Of a DNA stretch of 64,000 nucleotides, positions 36,217 to 44,695 are shown in pieces. A program made the translations under genes and the position numbers. Every line of letters begins with the position of its first letter. The first letter of the stretch is position 1. Source of the DNA: an uncultured Bacteroidia bacterium (GTDB lineage: Bacteria > Bacteroidota > Bacteroidia > Bacteroidales > ML635J-15); the NCBI GenBank assembly GCA_902791865.1, contig CADAXK010000004.1:124001-188000 (forward strand), in the 5' to 3' direction. The notes beneath the pieces were generated by a model that did no database searches, was not told where the DNA came from, and worked only from the letters and a program-made list of their open reading frames with translations.

Positions 36217-38331
36217 ATGAAACGACTTTTAATAACGATTACTGCTATTGTTTTGTCAATACAGGCATTCTCGCAAATGGTTCCTGACCAGTTTACAGAA
36301 ACAGTAACACTTACCGACTACTATGGTGAAACATACAATATTAATGCTTTACTTGCTGATGGCAAATATATTGTATTTGACTTTTTTTATACAACATGCC
36401 CTCACTGCCAGGAAGAAGTGCCGGATGTTGTAAACCTATACACCCAGATGGGTTGTAATGGTGCAGATGCAATCGTAATAGGTCTGGAATGTTCTCCTCA
36501 CGATGCAGAACATAACATTGAATGGTATATGAATGAATTCGGAGCCAACTATCCAATAGCGCCATTAGAAGAGAACCCCATAATAAACACACTTGCCGAA
36601 AACTGGGAAATAGATGGTACGCCAACATACGTACTAATCCAGCCAAATAGATCTATGAACGAAATGGATAGACCTATCAGTTCCGGGCAACTTACAGCTG
36701 TAGGAGCACACGAAAGCGCTTGCCCCGACAACATGCCTGTTGCCGACTTTATTGCAAACAGAACCCGCATTCCTGCTGGAGAAACAATAACATTCACCAA
36801 TCGGTCTCAACGCTCTACAGCATGGTCGTGGACATTCACTGGTGGCACACCAGCAAACTCAACCGAAGAAAACCCAACAATAACATACAACAATGTAGGC
36901 ACATATACTGTAACACTCACAGCAAGAAACAGACAAGGCAACGAAGACACAAAGACTCGCGCCAGCTACATTGAGGTTGTGCCACCTCCTACCGAGGCTC
37001 CAACTGCATACTTTGCAGCAAACCAAGTTACTGTAATTGCTGGAAATACTGTAAACTTCACCGACCTCTCACGCGGAGAACCTTGGAACTGGACATGGAC
37101 ATTCGAAGGCGCACAACCGACAAACTCAACAGATCAGCATCCGCACAACATATTATACAACAATATTGGCACATTCAATGTAAAGCTTATTGCTTCCAAT
37201 ATGCTCGGTTCCGATACTCTTTTGCTTGAAAATTACATACATGTAATTCCTTCAATCGGCGATGCTGTACCAAAGGCAAAATTCTCATGCAACAACAGAC
37301 TTGTACAAGTAAACACACCAGTAAATTTTGAGGACCACTCTGAAGGTTACCCAATGTACTGGTCGTGGGAATTTGAAGGAGGTTCACCTTCGTCATCTAA
37401 TTTCCAAGTTTTACCGGAAGGTATAACTTATGAGCAGTCTGGTGTATACGATGTCACTCTTGTTGTTTCCAACACCAATGGCGGTGATATTCTCACAAAG
37501 CACGACTATATTGTAGTATACGAAAACTATGTAGGCTCTTATTGCGACACACTTTGTAACCTACGCGACGACGAAACCGCCATTAAATTGGGAGCTCACG
37601 GACTTGACGGTTATCTCGGAGGACACAATGGCGACAGAATCACCATGTATGCCGACAAATTCGAATACTACACATTCAACGAGATTTCATCCATTATTGT
37701 CCCTATCATGAAATTGGAGTACAGCAATCCAAACTCCTATATCACATTCATCACATGGGACGGCAACGACCCTGTACCGACAAACATAATTTCCGAACAA
37801 AAAGTTTACTTAAGAGACCTAAGAGAAAACTATTTTCAGGAAATAAACTTCACAGAGCCGCTTAGAGTTGACGGACCTTTCTACCTTGGATATTCAATCG
37901 AATACGGAAATGGCACCAATATAGTAATTGGACTATCACACAATAGAGGTTATGGTCGACCAAGCACTCTATTTGTATATAAAGACGACGTTTGGCAAAA
38001 AGTATCCGATGCATACGACGGTATAACAACATCAACTGGAATAAAAGTAAAATCATGTCTTGTCGGCATTGAAGACAAGGAATTCTCCAGCAATATTGGA
38101 ATTTACCCCAACCCATGTAGAAACCAACTGACCATTGAAAACGAATATGGATTCGAAGCAAACGACTTCATTGAGATATTCGACAACCTTGGCAGACTTG
38201 TTTATTCAAACTATAACCTCAGCGGTAACACCATTGAAATAAACACAACAAACCTACCGAATGGAACTTACATTACAAGAATGTTCACTCAGGGAAAAGT
38301 AGCCGTACAAAAGTTTGAAAAACTTGACTAA
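36217..38331 (+). CDS. T9SS-exported protein with redoxin domain and PKD repeats
   Basis: A 704-aa secreted protein. After the signal peptide (ending AFSQ) comes a TlpA/AhpC-like thioredoxin-fold domain (about 30-165) with the redox motif C61-PH-C64 in FFYTTCPHCQEEVPD and a cis-Pro loop (IDGTPTYVLI). Three PKD-like domains follow (about 180-265, 272-350, 358-440; recurrent WSWTFTGG, WNWTWTFEGA, YWSWEFEGG). After a beta-rich region the last ~75 residues are a T9SS type A sorting domain (IGIYPNPCRNQLTIEN, VEIFDNLGRLVYSN type, GTYITRMFT). A surface-exposed thiol-redox module is the likely function. A promoter box precedes and a terminator follows, so it is monocistronic. Confidence 0.88.
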   Translation: MKRLLITITAIVLSIQAFSQMVPDQFTETVTLTDYYGETYNINALLADGKYIVFDFFYTTCPHCQEEVPDVVNLYTQMGCNGADAIVIGLECSPHDAEHNIEWYMNEFGANYPIAPLEENPIINTLAENWEIDGTPTYVLIQPNRSMNEMDRPISSGQLTAVGAHESACPDNMPVADFIANRTRIPAGETITFTNRSQRSTAWSWTFTGGTPANSTEENPTITYNNVGTYTVTLTARNRQGNEDTKTRASYIEVVPPPTEAPTAYFAANQVTVIAGNTVNFTDLSRGEPWNWTWTFEGAQPTNSTDQHPHNILYNNIGTFNVKLIASNMLGSDTLLLENYIHVIPSIGDAVPKAKFSCNNRLVQVNTPVNFEDHSEGYPMYWSWEFEGGSPSSSNFQVLPEGITYEQSGVYDVTLVVSNTNGGDILTKHDYIVVYENYVGSYCDTLCNLRDDETAIKLGAHGLDGYLGGHNGDRITMYADKFEYYTFNEISSIIVPIMKLEYSNPNSYITFITWDGNDPVPTNIISEQKVYLRDLRENYFQEINFTEPLRVDGPFYLGYSIEYGNGTNIVIGLSHNRGYGRPSTLFVYKDDVWQKVSDAYDGITTSTGIKVKSCLVGIEDKEFSSNIGIYPNPCRNQLTIENEYGFEANDFIEIFDNLGRLVYSNYNLSGNTIEINTTNLPNGTYITRMFTQGKVAVQKFEKLD

Positions 38332-38351
38332 CCACAACTCCTAATAAACAC

Positions 38352-38383
38352 AAAAACGGCGACATGTAAATGTTGCCGTTTTT
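38352..38383 (+). terminator. Rho-independent terminator after the redoxin-PKD gene
   Basis: Stem AAAAACGGCGACA / TGTTGCCGTTTTT (one G-U pair) with a short loop, ending in T residues; 20 nt after the stop. Confidence 0.85.
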
Positions 38384-38472
38384 ATTTCCCAACAGACTAA
38401 TATTCAACATATTAACACAAATAATAGAATAAAAATGTCCAATTGGAAAACTCCTATAAAAAATAAAAGTAT

Positions 38473-38480
38473 TACCTTTG
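38473..38480 (+). promoter_or_regulatory. -7 promoter box of the second SDR
   Basis: TACCTTTG matches TAnnTTTG. The ATG at 38580 is 99 nt downstream, so the leader would be long; nothing riboswitch-like was recognised in it. Confidence 0.4.
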
Positions 38481-38579
38481 CGCGTCTTTATTATTAGGCA
38501 ACAGTGCAGATGGTGTGTAAATTTGATAATTTTCAACGCATTAGCACTGCTATAAGACTTAAAAGAATATAACGGACGA

Positions 38580-39386
38580 ATGAAAACTTTCAATAAGTAC
38601 ATCCGAAAGGACGGCACGGCACTAATTACGGGAGCGAGTTCAGGCATGGGACTTGAATACGCAAGACAACTCGCACAATCTGGATGCAACTTATTGATTG
38701 TAAGCAACGAGGAAGAAAAGCTGAATGAAGTCGCCCATAATCTGCAAAACGAATATAAAGTAAAGGTTACTGCCAAGTATCAGGATTTGGCAAAACCAGA
38801 TGCCGCAAAGGAACTTTTCGACTTCTGCCAAACAAACAACATTCAAATTGACATACTTATTAATAATGCAGGCATATTCTTCTTCAAGGAACTGAATAGC
38901 ACCACCATCGAGAAGGCTAGCGCAATGCTTATGCTTCATGTCTATACACCTACAAGGTTATGTTCGATGTTTGGAGACGAAATGAAGAAACACAGATACG
39001 GATACATACTTACAGTATCATCAGTCACTTCTATTATGGCAATCCCCGGACTAACAATGTATGCCGCCACAAAAGCATACCTAAAAAGCTTCATGAAGTC
39101 GCTATATCTGGAAATGAAACAATACGACGTACATACCACAGTGGTTTGCCCAGGTGCTGTAGATACAACTCTGTACAACATAAATCCAAAATACAGCGGA
39201 CTTATGAAATTCGGAGTAAAGATTCGCGTTGTATACCCGCCTCAGCTACTTGTCAACAAGGCACTTAAAGCAATGTTCCGCAAACGCCGCTGCAAAACTC
39301 CCGGATTTATCAATCTGTTATGGCCTCCTCTTGTCAACGCTATTCCAAGAGGCATTGTCAGTAAAATATGGAAGAAATTTATTTAA
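38580..39386 (+). CDS. SDR-family oxidoreductase, paralogue of the one at 21918
   Basis: A 268-aa short-chain dehydrogenase with TGASSGMG cofactor motif, ILINNAGIFFF, catalytic Ser in LTVSSVTSI and Tyr/Lys in MYAATKAYL. The C-terminus TPGFINLLWPPLVNAIPRG parallels the SDR at 21918-22745, and many blocks are shared (LLIVSNEEEKL, PGAVDTTLYN). It belongs to the same long-chain-ketoacyl/17-beta-HSD-like SDR type. It precedes the first PCMD gene by 37 nt, although a functional tie is not evident. Substrate unknown. Confidence 0.87.
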   Translation: MKTFNKYIRKDGTALITGASSGMGLEYARQLAQSGCNLLIVSNEEEKLNEVAHNLQNEYKVKVTAKYQDLAKPDAAKELFDFCQTNNIQIDILINNAGIFFFKELNSTTIEKASAMLMLHVYTPTRLCSMFGDEMKKHRYGYILTVSSVTSIMAIPGLTMYAATKAYLKSFMKSLYLEMKQYDVHTTVVCPGAVDTTLYNINPKYSGLMKFGVKIRVVYPPQLLVNKALKAMFRKRRCKTPGFINLLWPPLVNAIPRGIVSKIWKKFI

Positions 39387-39423
39387 CACTAAAACAGACA
39401 ACAATTTTTCAAAAAAATAAAAC

Positions 39424-40377
39424 ATGAGAATAATTAGGGAATACACATTGCTTTTATTGGTATTATCAACAGCATTTAATGCTAATGCGCAAACATACAA
39501 GAATGTACAATATGGCAACTTTGAAAGCTGGACTGTACGCGACATAGAAGAATCTTTGATTATCGGCGGAGACACAAAACGCATATATGCAATAGGTCCT
39601 CGCGACACCATACGCGAAAACAAGGCGCTGAACATCAAGTCGATATGGGCTACATCGAATACATACGCCAAAGTCGCAGGCATATCCAAAACCAGCAACA
39701 CCGTATATCCCGAAAAGCGTGGTAACGGATACTGCGCAAAACTCACCACCGAATACGCAGAATGCAAGGTTATCGGTATTATTAATATAAAGGTGCTGGT
39801 TTCCGGTTCAATATACTGGGGCAAAGCCCACGAACCAATTGATGGTGCCAGCAACCCATACAGCAAAATGAGATGGGGCGTTCCATTCACGAACAAGCCA
39901 AAGGCTGTTGTACTCGACTACAAGTCAGCTATGCCAAACAAGGGTACAATCACAACCTGCAAAACATTGTCATCGTCGAGCCGTCCAGGAAACGACGAAC
40001 AGCAAATACTTTTCATTCTGCAAAACCGCTGGGAAGACGAAAAAGGTAATGTCTATGCAAAACGCGTAGGCACAGCCATATATCACATCACTAGCCCGAC
40101 AAAGGATTGGGTAAACGGATTCCGCATACCGGTAATCTATGGTGATGCTACAAAGTCGCCAAACTACAAGCCATACATGAATCTAGGTCCACTGAAGGAC
40201 AACATGTACACAATAAACAGCAAGGGCAAGAATGTAGAAATACAAGAAGTTGGCTGGGGTGACGAAAATACACCTGTAACACACGCAATTATGCTTATAA
40301 GCGCATCGTGTCAGGAAGCATTTTCGGGAACTATCGGCAACACGCTGTGGGTGGACAACATTAAGCTCGAATACTAA
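39424..40377 (+). CDS. PCMD-domain secreted protein (copy 1)
   Basis: A 317-aa secreted protein (signal peptide ending FNANAQ) made of one putative carbohydrate metabolism domain (PCMD): YGNFESWTVRDIEESLIIGG, KAVVLDYKSAMPNKGT, LQNRWEDEKGNVYAKRVGT, IMLISASCQEAFSGTIGNT and final WVDNIKLEY. PCMD proteins are beta-sandwich surface or periplasmic proteins of Bacteroidota, thought to bind glycans. It is nearly identical to the copy at 44696, in both length and wording. Its stop overlaps the folB start by one base (TAATG). Confidence 0.9.
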   Translation: MRIIREYTLLLLVLSTAFNANAQTYKNVQYGNFESWTVRDIEESLIIGGDTKRIYAIGPRDTIRENKALNIKSIWATSNTYAKVAGISKTSNTVYPEKRGNGYCAKLTTEYAECKVIGIINIKVLVSGSIYWGKAHEPIDGASNPYSKMRWGVPFTNKPKAVVLDYKSAMPNKGTITTCKTLSSSSRPGNDEQQILFILQNRWEDEKGNVYAKRVGTAIYHITSPTKDWVNGFRIPVIYGDATKSPNYKPYMNLGPLKDNMYTINSKGKNVEIQEVGWGDENTPVTHAIMLISASCQEAFSGTIGNTLWVDNIKLEY

Positions 40378-40751
40378 TGGATGCTCATCTCGGTCAAATA
40401 TTCATCGAGGACATGGAATTCTTTGCATTCCATGGTCACTACGATGAAGAAAAGTTTGCTGGAAACAGGTTTACCGCAAGCATATATCTTTGGACAGACA
40501 CCAGCAAGGCCGAAAAATCAGACAATCTGGATGATGCACTAAACTATCAGGTAGTTTATGCCATTATCAGCGACATAATGAAAAATACCAAGTCGAACCT
40601 TGTCGAAAACCTTGCTTCAAACATTCTAAATGCAATATTCCAACGCTTTCCGCAATTGCAAAAAGCCAAAATTAGAATTTCAAAGTTGAATCCCCCTATG
40701 GGAGGCAAAATTGGCAAGGTTGGCGTTGAAATAGAAAAGGAAAGGCTCTAG
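40377..40751 (+). CDS. folB: FolB, dihydroneopterin aldolase
   Basis: A 124-aa dihydroneopterin aldolase: IFIEDMEFFAFHGHYDEEKFAGNRF at the start, then the mid-chain LVENLASNILNAIF and C-terminal ISKLNPPMGGKIGKVGVEIE. It converts dihydroneopterin to 6-hydroxymethyl-dihydropterin and glycolaldehyde in folate synthesis and forms a cytoplasmic ring oligomer. Its start overlaps the upstream PCMD gene by 1 nt, and its stop CTAG is shared with the convergent recX stop (4-nt overlap). Confidence 0.95.
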   Translation: MDAHLGQIFIEDMEFFAFHGHYDEEKFAGNRFTASIYLWTDTSKAEKSDNLDDALNYQVVYAIISDIMKNTKSNLVENLASNILNAIFQRFPQLQKAKIRISKLNPPMGGKIGKVGVEIEKERL

Positions 40752-41209
40752 CGAATCTTTTCCCACACCTTTTCCACAAGCTCAGGCTCGAAGCCCCTAC
40801 TATACGCAAATCTGAAAACCGAAGCCTTAACCTTGTACTCGTCATCGTCATGCACCGACTTTAACTTGGCACGCAAAAGGCTCTCCAGTAACGACATATA
40901 CTCCGTCTCATCAATTTCGGAAAGCGGCTGTGTCATTAACTTTTCGGAAATTCCCTTAGCAAGCAATGCCTGACGAATCTTCAGCCTCCCCCACTTGTTG
41001 AACTTGAAAGCATCGGACACAAATGCTCGCACATAACGGGCATTGTCGACAAACTTATCAGCTACCAGACTTTCGACAATCTTTGAGATAACATTTGTAT
41101 CAACACTTTGCTTAAATAAATAGGTACGCACATCACTCTCGCACTTTTCGGCTCTAGAACAATACGACTGCGCCTTAGACAAATATTTTTCAAATTCTTC
41201 AGACTCCAC
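40748..41209 (-). CDS. recX: RecX, regulator of RecA
   Basis: A 153-aa, highly charged helical protein of the RecX family: ARYVRAFVSDAFKFNKWGRLKIRQALLAKGIS is the diagnostic block. RecX binds RecA filaments and limits their extension or recombinase activity. recA is not in the window. Tail-to-tail with folB (4-nt overlap) and 16 nt after the DUF2797 gene's end, so it is probably transcribed after the two minus-strand genes upstream. Confidence 0.93.
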   Translation of the reverse strand: MESEEFEKYLSKAQSYCSRAEKCESDVRTYLFKQSVDTNVISKIVESLVADKFVDNARYVRAFVSDAFKFNKWGRLKIRQALLAKGISEKLMTQPLSEIDETEYMSLLESLLRAKLKSVHDDDEYKVKASVFRFAYSRGFEPELVEKVWEKIR

Positions 41210-41225
41210 AACCTTGCATTTAAAT

Positions 41226-42023
41226 TCAATCTACCATCAATTTCACCTTATATCCCGAATGACTGCGCACATTCAAGGCTACACCATTGTCAAACAACAG
41301 ATACTGCCCTTTTATTCCAGCAAGCACTCCGCTTATTTTATCGTACGTATCAAGCGAAACCGCCTTTACATTTGCCAACTTATAATCGTATGGATAAGCG
41401 ATTTCTGTTACCAAATCATCAAATGAAGCGTACAATTGCAAATCCTCAGGCAACTTGTGTAAAAAATATTTCTTTCTCTCAACCAAATCAACATTATGCT
41501 TCGAAACCGACAGCATCATCTTCCAATTTGTCTTATCTGACAAATGTTTTTTCATCTCTACCTCTATTTGTCCAGCTAGATTGCGGTAAGGAGTTTTTGC
41601 AAACTTTATTGCAGCAACTGCCCCTTGGTCAATCCAACGAGTTGGAATCTGGTTATAGCGCGTAACTCCAACCTTCAAATCGCCAGTAAATGCCAGATAC
41701 ACATAGTGATCGATAAGCGAATACTGCTTCGACCATTCCATGTCGCGCGAAATTCCAAGGTGCGCCATATCCTTCTCAGGGTTGAAAACACCATCGTCAC
41801 ATTCGGGCAAGGTCATGTAGCACTTGTAACAATGTCCATTCATATAGCTTCGACGAGTAACATCACCACACGAGATACAATTAATGACATGTTGGTATTC
41901 AATCGTTACACGACTGCCTATCAAGTCGTTCATGAAAATTTCGGCACCACTGGCTGCAAGATAGTAACGGACAGGAAATCCGTACTCGGTGCGCATCTTC
42001 GATAGGTTCAGTTCGGTTGTCAT
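41226..42023 (-). CDS. DUF2797 protein with zinc-ribbon-like cysteines
   Basis: A 265-aa protein of the DUF2797 family. It holds a cysteine cluster CISCG...GHCYKCYMTLPEC (about residues 48-75) likely to bind zinc, and an internal block VGVTRYNQIPTRWIDQGAVAAI with the GIY-YIG-like YLAFTGDLKVGVTR signature of this family. The function is not established. It lies 3 nt after the D-2-hydroxyacid dehydrogenase gene in the same direction. Confidence 0.88.
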   Translation of the reverse strand: MTTELNLSKMRTEYGFPVRYYLAASGAEIFMNDLIGSRVTIEYQHVINCISCGDVTRRSYMNGHCYKCYMTLPECDDGVFNPEKDMAHLGISRDMEWSKQYSLIDHYVYLAFTGDLKVGVTRYNQIPTRWIDQGAVAAIKFAKTPYRNLAGQIEVEMKKHLSDKTNWKMMLSVSKHNVDLVERKKYFLHKLPEDLQLYASFDDLVTEIAYPYDYKLANVKAVSLDTYDKISGVLAGIKGQYLLFDNGVALNVRSHSGYKVKLMVD

Positions 42024-42026
42024 TTG

Positions 42027-42968
42027 TTATTTCACCTTCAGTATCTTATCCAACAACACTTGCGCAAGTTTCACCTTCGACTCTACTGTCCAGCCTGCGA
42101 TATGTGGAGACATCATAACATTATCGCACTGCGCAAGATAACGGAAATCGGGATTGTCAGTCATCTTTTTGGTTGCCTCGAACGAAGTTTCCTCATATTC
42201 AATAACATCCAGCCCCGCCGCAACAATCTTCCCCGACTGCAATGCCGAAACCAAAGCAGATGTTTTCACAACTGGTCCACGCGAAGCATTGAGCAGTACA
42301 AACGGTTTTTTGAAACGCGCAATAAACTCATCGTCAACCATATACTTTGTTTCATCAGTCAGAGGCACATGCAAACTCAACACATCGGCATTTGCAAAAA
42401 TCTCATCTAGTGAAACTTCCTCGGCATAACCATCAGAATAGTTTGTCTTGTACTTATCGTAAGCAAGTACCTTGCAACCAAACCCCGACAATTTTCGAGC
42501 TAACGATGAGCCCATATTTCCGTAACCAATTATTCCAACCGTACAGAAACCAAGTTCGCGACCTCGATTCATCTCACGCTTCCACTCGCCAGCCTTCACC
42601 TGACGGTCGGCACGATTAAGATTATTTAACAACGACAGCAACATGCCAACAGTATGTTCGCCAACCGCATCGCGGTTACCTTCGGGCGAATTGAGGCACA
42701 AAATGCCTTTTGACTCGCAATAATCTACATCAATTGTCTCCATGCCGGCGCCAACACGCGCAACATAACGCAAACATTTCGCAGCATCAACAAATTCACG
42801 ATCAATGTTTATGCGGCTTCGCAATACTATACCGAATGCATCGCCAACCTCGGAAATTATCTTTTCACGATTCCACTTTGTAGCATCAACAACGTCATAG
42901 CCTGCGCTTTGCAAGCCATCAGTTATTATTGCATGCACATCGTCAATTATCAGCACCTTAGTTTTCAT
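42027..42968 (-). CDS. D-2-hydroxyacid dehydrogenase (phosphoglycerate dehydrogenase-like)
   Basis: A 313-aa NAD-dependent enzyme. The Rossmann motif GIIGYGNMGSSLA is at about 147-160. Catalytic residues are in the expected blocks: Arg in LNASRGPVV, Glu in DVIEYEETS, and His in SPHIAGWTVES. N-terminal 1-95 and 285-313 form the substrate domain. Length matches short SerA types without the ACT domain. serC is not adjacent, so whether it is the serine-pathway enzyme or another 2-ketoacid reductase is open. Confidence 0.9.
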   Translation of the reverse strand: MKTKVLIIDDVHAIITDGLQSAGYDVVDATKWNREKIISEVGDAFGIVLRSRINIDREFVDAAKCLRYVARVGAGMETIDVDYCESKGILCLNSPEGNRDAVGEHTVGMLLSLLNNLNRADRQVKAGEWKREMNRGRELGFCTVGIIGYGNMGSSLARKLSGFGCKVLAYDKYKTNYSDGYAEEVSLDEIFANADVLSLHVPLTDETKYMVDDEFIARFKKPFVLLNASRGPVVKTSALVSALQSGKIVAAGLDVIEYEETSFEATKKMTDNPDFRYLAQCDNVMMSPHIAGWTVESKVKLAQVLLDKILKVK

Positions 42969-42984
42969 AACTCAAGATTTTCGT

Positions 42985-43833
42985 TTACAACAATCTTTCC
43001 AACGCATCGTAATATTTCGGTGAAACAGGAATCGTATCGGCACCATTTATATCAAGTTCTGCCACAACAACACCTTGCTTGTCTTTACGCAACACCTTGA
43101 CATGCTTTGGATTAACAAAAAATGACCGCTGGCATCGCACCAGTCCGTATTTTTGAAGCAACGGCTCAAGCGACTTCATAGTATTACGAAGCACATAATC
43201 CTTTATGCTTTCGCTCTCCATATACTTGATTCTCACATAATTTTCCTCAGCTTTCACATACAATATTGCATCAGACGAAACTACCAGTTTCAGTTTCTGG
43301 GTATTGTCGCTGAACCTCACCAGATTCCTTTCCGACACATCAACAGCTTCGGGCTTATACGACACTATAACAGCAAGAGTAATAATAACATACGGAAAAA
43401 TCAAAAGTATGAGGTTTATAAACATGCAAATTCCAACTGCGTCAAAATACGGATATTCACCATGATACATCAACGACATATACATAGCCATAAACAAAGA
43501 TGCAACAATCTGCTCCAACACAAACCACAGCGAAATATAGAACCAATTAAGCGACATTTTCCGCCTAAAAGCGAAAAGCAAAGTCCTTGACAACAATAGC
43601 ACCCCAAACAATATACAGAACTGCATTGTGGCATTGAAAGCCAGCATTCCGAGTCCCATATCATAAAATTCAACAATCTGAATCGGACGATACAAGAACA
43701 CGAAGCCTATGAAAAAACCAGATAGCCCGAACAGATATGCTATCTGTATGCCCAGAGAAGAAAATTTCTCTAACAACCTAGTCATCAGCGTACTAATTTT
43801 AAACAAAATCCACTGTGACGAATTTATAAACAT
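42985..43833 (-). CDS. Membrane-bound LytTR-family transcriptional regulator
   Basis: A 282-aa protein. Residues ~25-170 contain four hydrophobic segments. The C-terminal ~100 residues are a LytTR DNA-binding domain: ILYVKAEENYVRIKYM, NTMKSLEPLLQKYGLVRCQRSFFVNPKHVKVL and IPVSPKYYDALERLL. It is a one-component membrane regulator without kinase or receiver. Direct repeats typical of LytTR binding lie directly upstream of its start (43837-43868), with one inverted copy inside the first codons (43814-43825), so it probably controls its own gene and possibly the divergent SGNH hydrolase. Confidence 0.88.
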   Translation of the reverse strand: MFINSSQWILFKISTLMTRLLEKFSSLGIQIAYLFGLSGFFIGFVFLYRPIQIVEFYDMGLGMLAFNATMQFCILFGVLLLSRTLLFAFRRKMSLNWFYISLWFVLEQIVASLFMAMYMSLMYHGEYPYFDAVGICMFINLILLIFPYVIITLAVIVSYKPEAVDVSERNLVRFSDNTQKLKLVVSSDAILYVKAEENYVRIKYMESESIKDYVLRNTMKSLEPLLQKYGLVRCQRSFFVNPKHVKVLRKDKQGVVVAELDINGADTIPVSPKYYDALERLL

Positions 43834-43868
43834 GCAAAATTCGTCACATATTTCAAAAATTCGTCACA
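43814..43868. promoter_or_regulatory. Likely LytTR binding repeats
   Basis: The 12-mer AAATTCGTCACA occurs twice in direct orientation at 43837-43848 and 43857-43868, a 20-bp period (about two helical turns). The exact reverse complement TGTGACGAATTT is at 43814-43825 inside the LytTR coding start. LytTR proteins are known to bind pairs of direct repeats spaced about two turns apart. Confidence 0.65.
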
Positions 43869-43884
43869 AAAATAATCATTCTAT

Positions 43885-43892
43885 CAAAGATA
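43885..43892 (-). promoter_or_regulatory. -7 promoter box of the LytTR regulator
   Basis: TATCTTTG on the minus strand. The direct repeats at 43837-43868 lie between this box and the ATG (43833), so a bound regulator would sit in the leader and most simply act as an autorepressor. Confidence 0.45.
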
Positions 43893-43935
43893 GAAATGGT
43901 AAATCACATAAAATTTTTCGTGATTATATACCCAG

Positions 43936-43943
43936 TAATTTTG
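43936..43943 (+). promoter_or_regulatory. -7 promoter box of the SGNH hydrolase at 43967
   Basis: TAATTTTG, exact TAnnTTTG, 23 nt upstream of the ATG. It faces away from the LytTR promoter. Confidence 0.5.
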
Positions 43944-43966
43944 CAGCGTAAACAAACCGAGAAACA

Positions 43967-44674
43967 ATGGACGAAAAAAGAAAAAAAATTGTAGCCTTTG
44001 GCGATTCAATAATTAAAGGTGTAATATCCGAAGGCGATGACAACGGAATCAAATACAAGATTCCGGAAAACACAGCAACCGACATCTGCGGACACGAATT
44101 GGGAATGGGAGTCTGCAACTATGGAAAATTCGGCAGCATAATAACTACCGGAGAAAAGATAATCGACAAGAACATCGACAAGATTTCCGAAAACGACATT
44201 GTGCTTATCGAATACGGTGGCAACGATAGCGATAAAATGTGGACCGAAATTGCCGAAAATCCAAATGCAGAACACAAAGCAAAAACACCACTACCTGCAT
44301 TTGCAGAAACTTATCATCGTATCATACAGAAACTTAAACGAATCGGTGCAAGAATATATATGCTGACAATGCCACCTATTGATGCCGTTTCGTATTTCCG
44401 CCATTTTACAAAAGGAATGACCGAAAGACAAATCGCCAACATCAAGCAATGGCTCTACGGCAATTTGGATGTCATCAGCTTGTGGCACGAAATGTACAAC
44501 CAGGAAATAATAAAGATTGCGTACTCCGAAAATGTTGAACTCATCAACATCTATCAGCCGTTTATTGACAGGCTCGACTACCGCTCACTTTTCTGTTGCG
44601 ATGGAATACACCCTAACCAGAAGGGACAAAAAATAATCGCAGACCTAATAATAAACAATGTAAAGACGCTATAA
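43967..44674 (+). CDS. SGNH/GDSL hydrolase, cytoplasmic type
   Basis: A 235-aa single-domain SGNH hydrolase without signal peptide. Block I is IVAFGDSIIKG (Ser nucleophile), block II has NYGKFGS, block III is EYGGNDSD (Asn), and block V is CDGIHPNQKGQKI (Asp-His). Relatives are esterases or lipases. It is transcribed divergently from the LytTR regulator across a 133-nt gap that holds the LytTR repeats, and it precedes PCMD copy 2 by about 20 nt. Substrate unknown. Confidence 0.9.
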   Translation: MDEKRKKIVAFGDSIIKGVISEGDDNGIKYKIPENTATDICGHELGMGVCNYGKFGSIITTGEKIIDKNIDKISENDIVLIEYGGNDSDKMWTEIAENPNAEHKAKTPLPAFAETYHRIIQKLKRIGARIYMLTMPPIDAVSYFRHFTKGMTERQIANIKQWLYGNLDVISLWHEMYNQEIIKIAYSENVELINIYQPFIDRLDYRSLFCCDGIHPNQKGQKIIADLIINNVKTL

Positions 44675-44695
44675 AGATGCAAGATTTTGCGTCAC

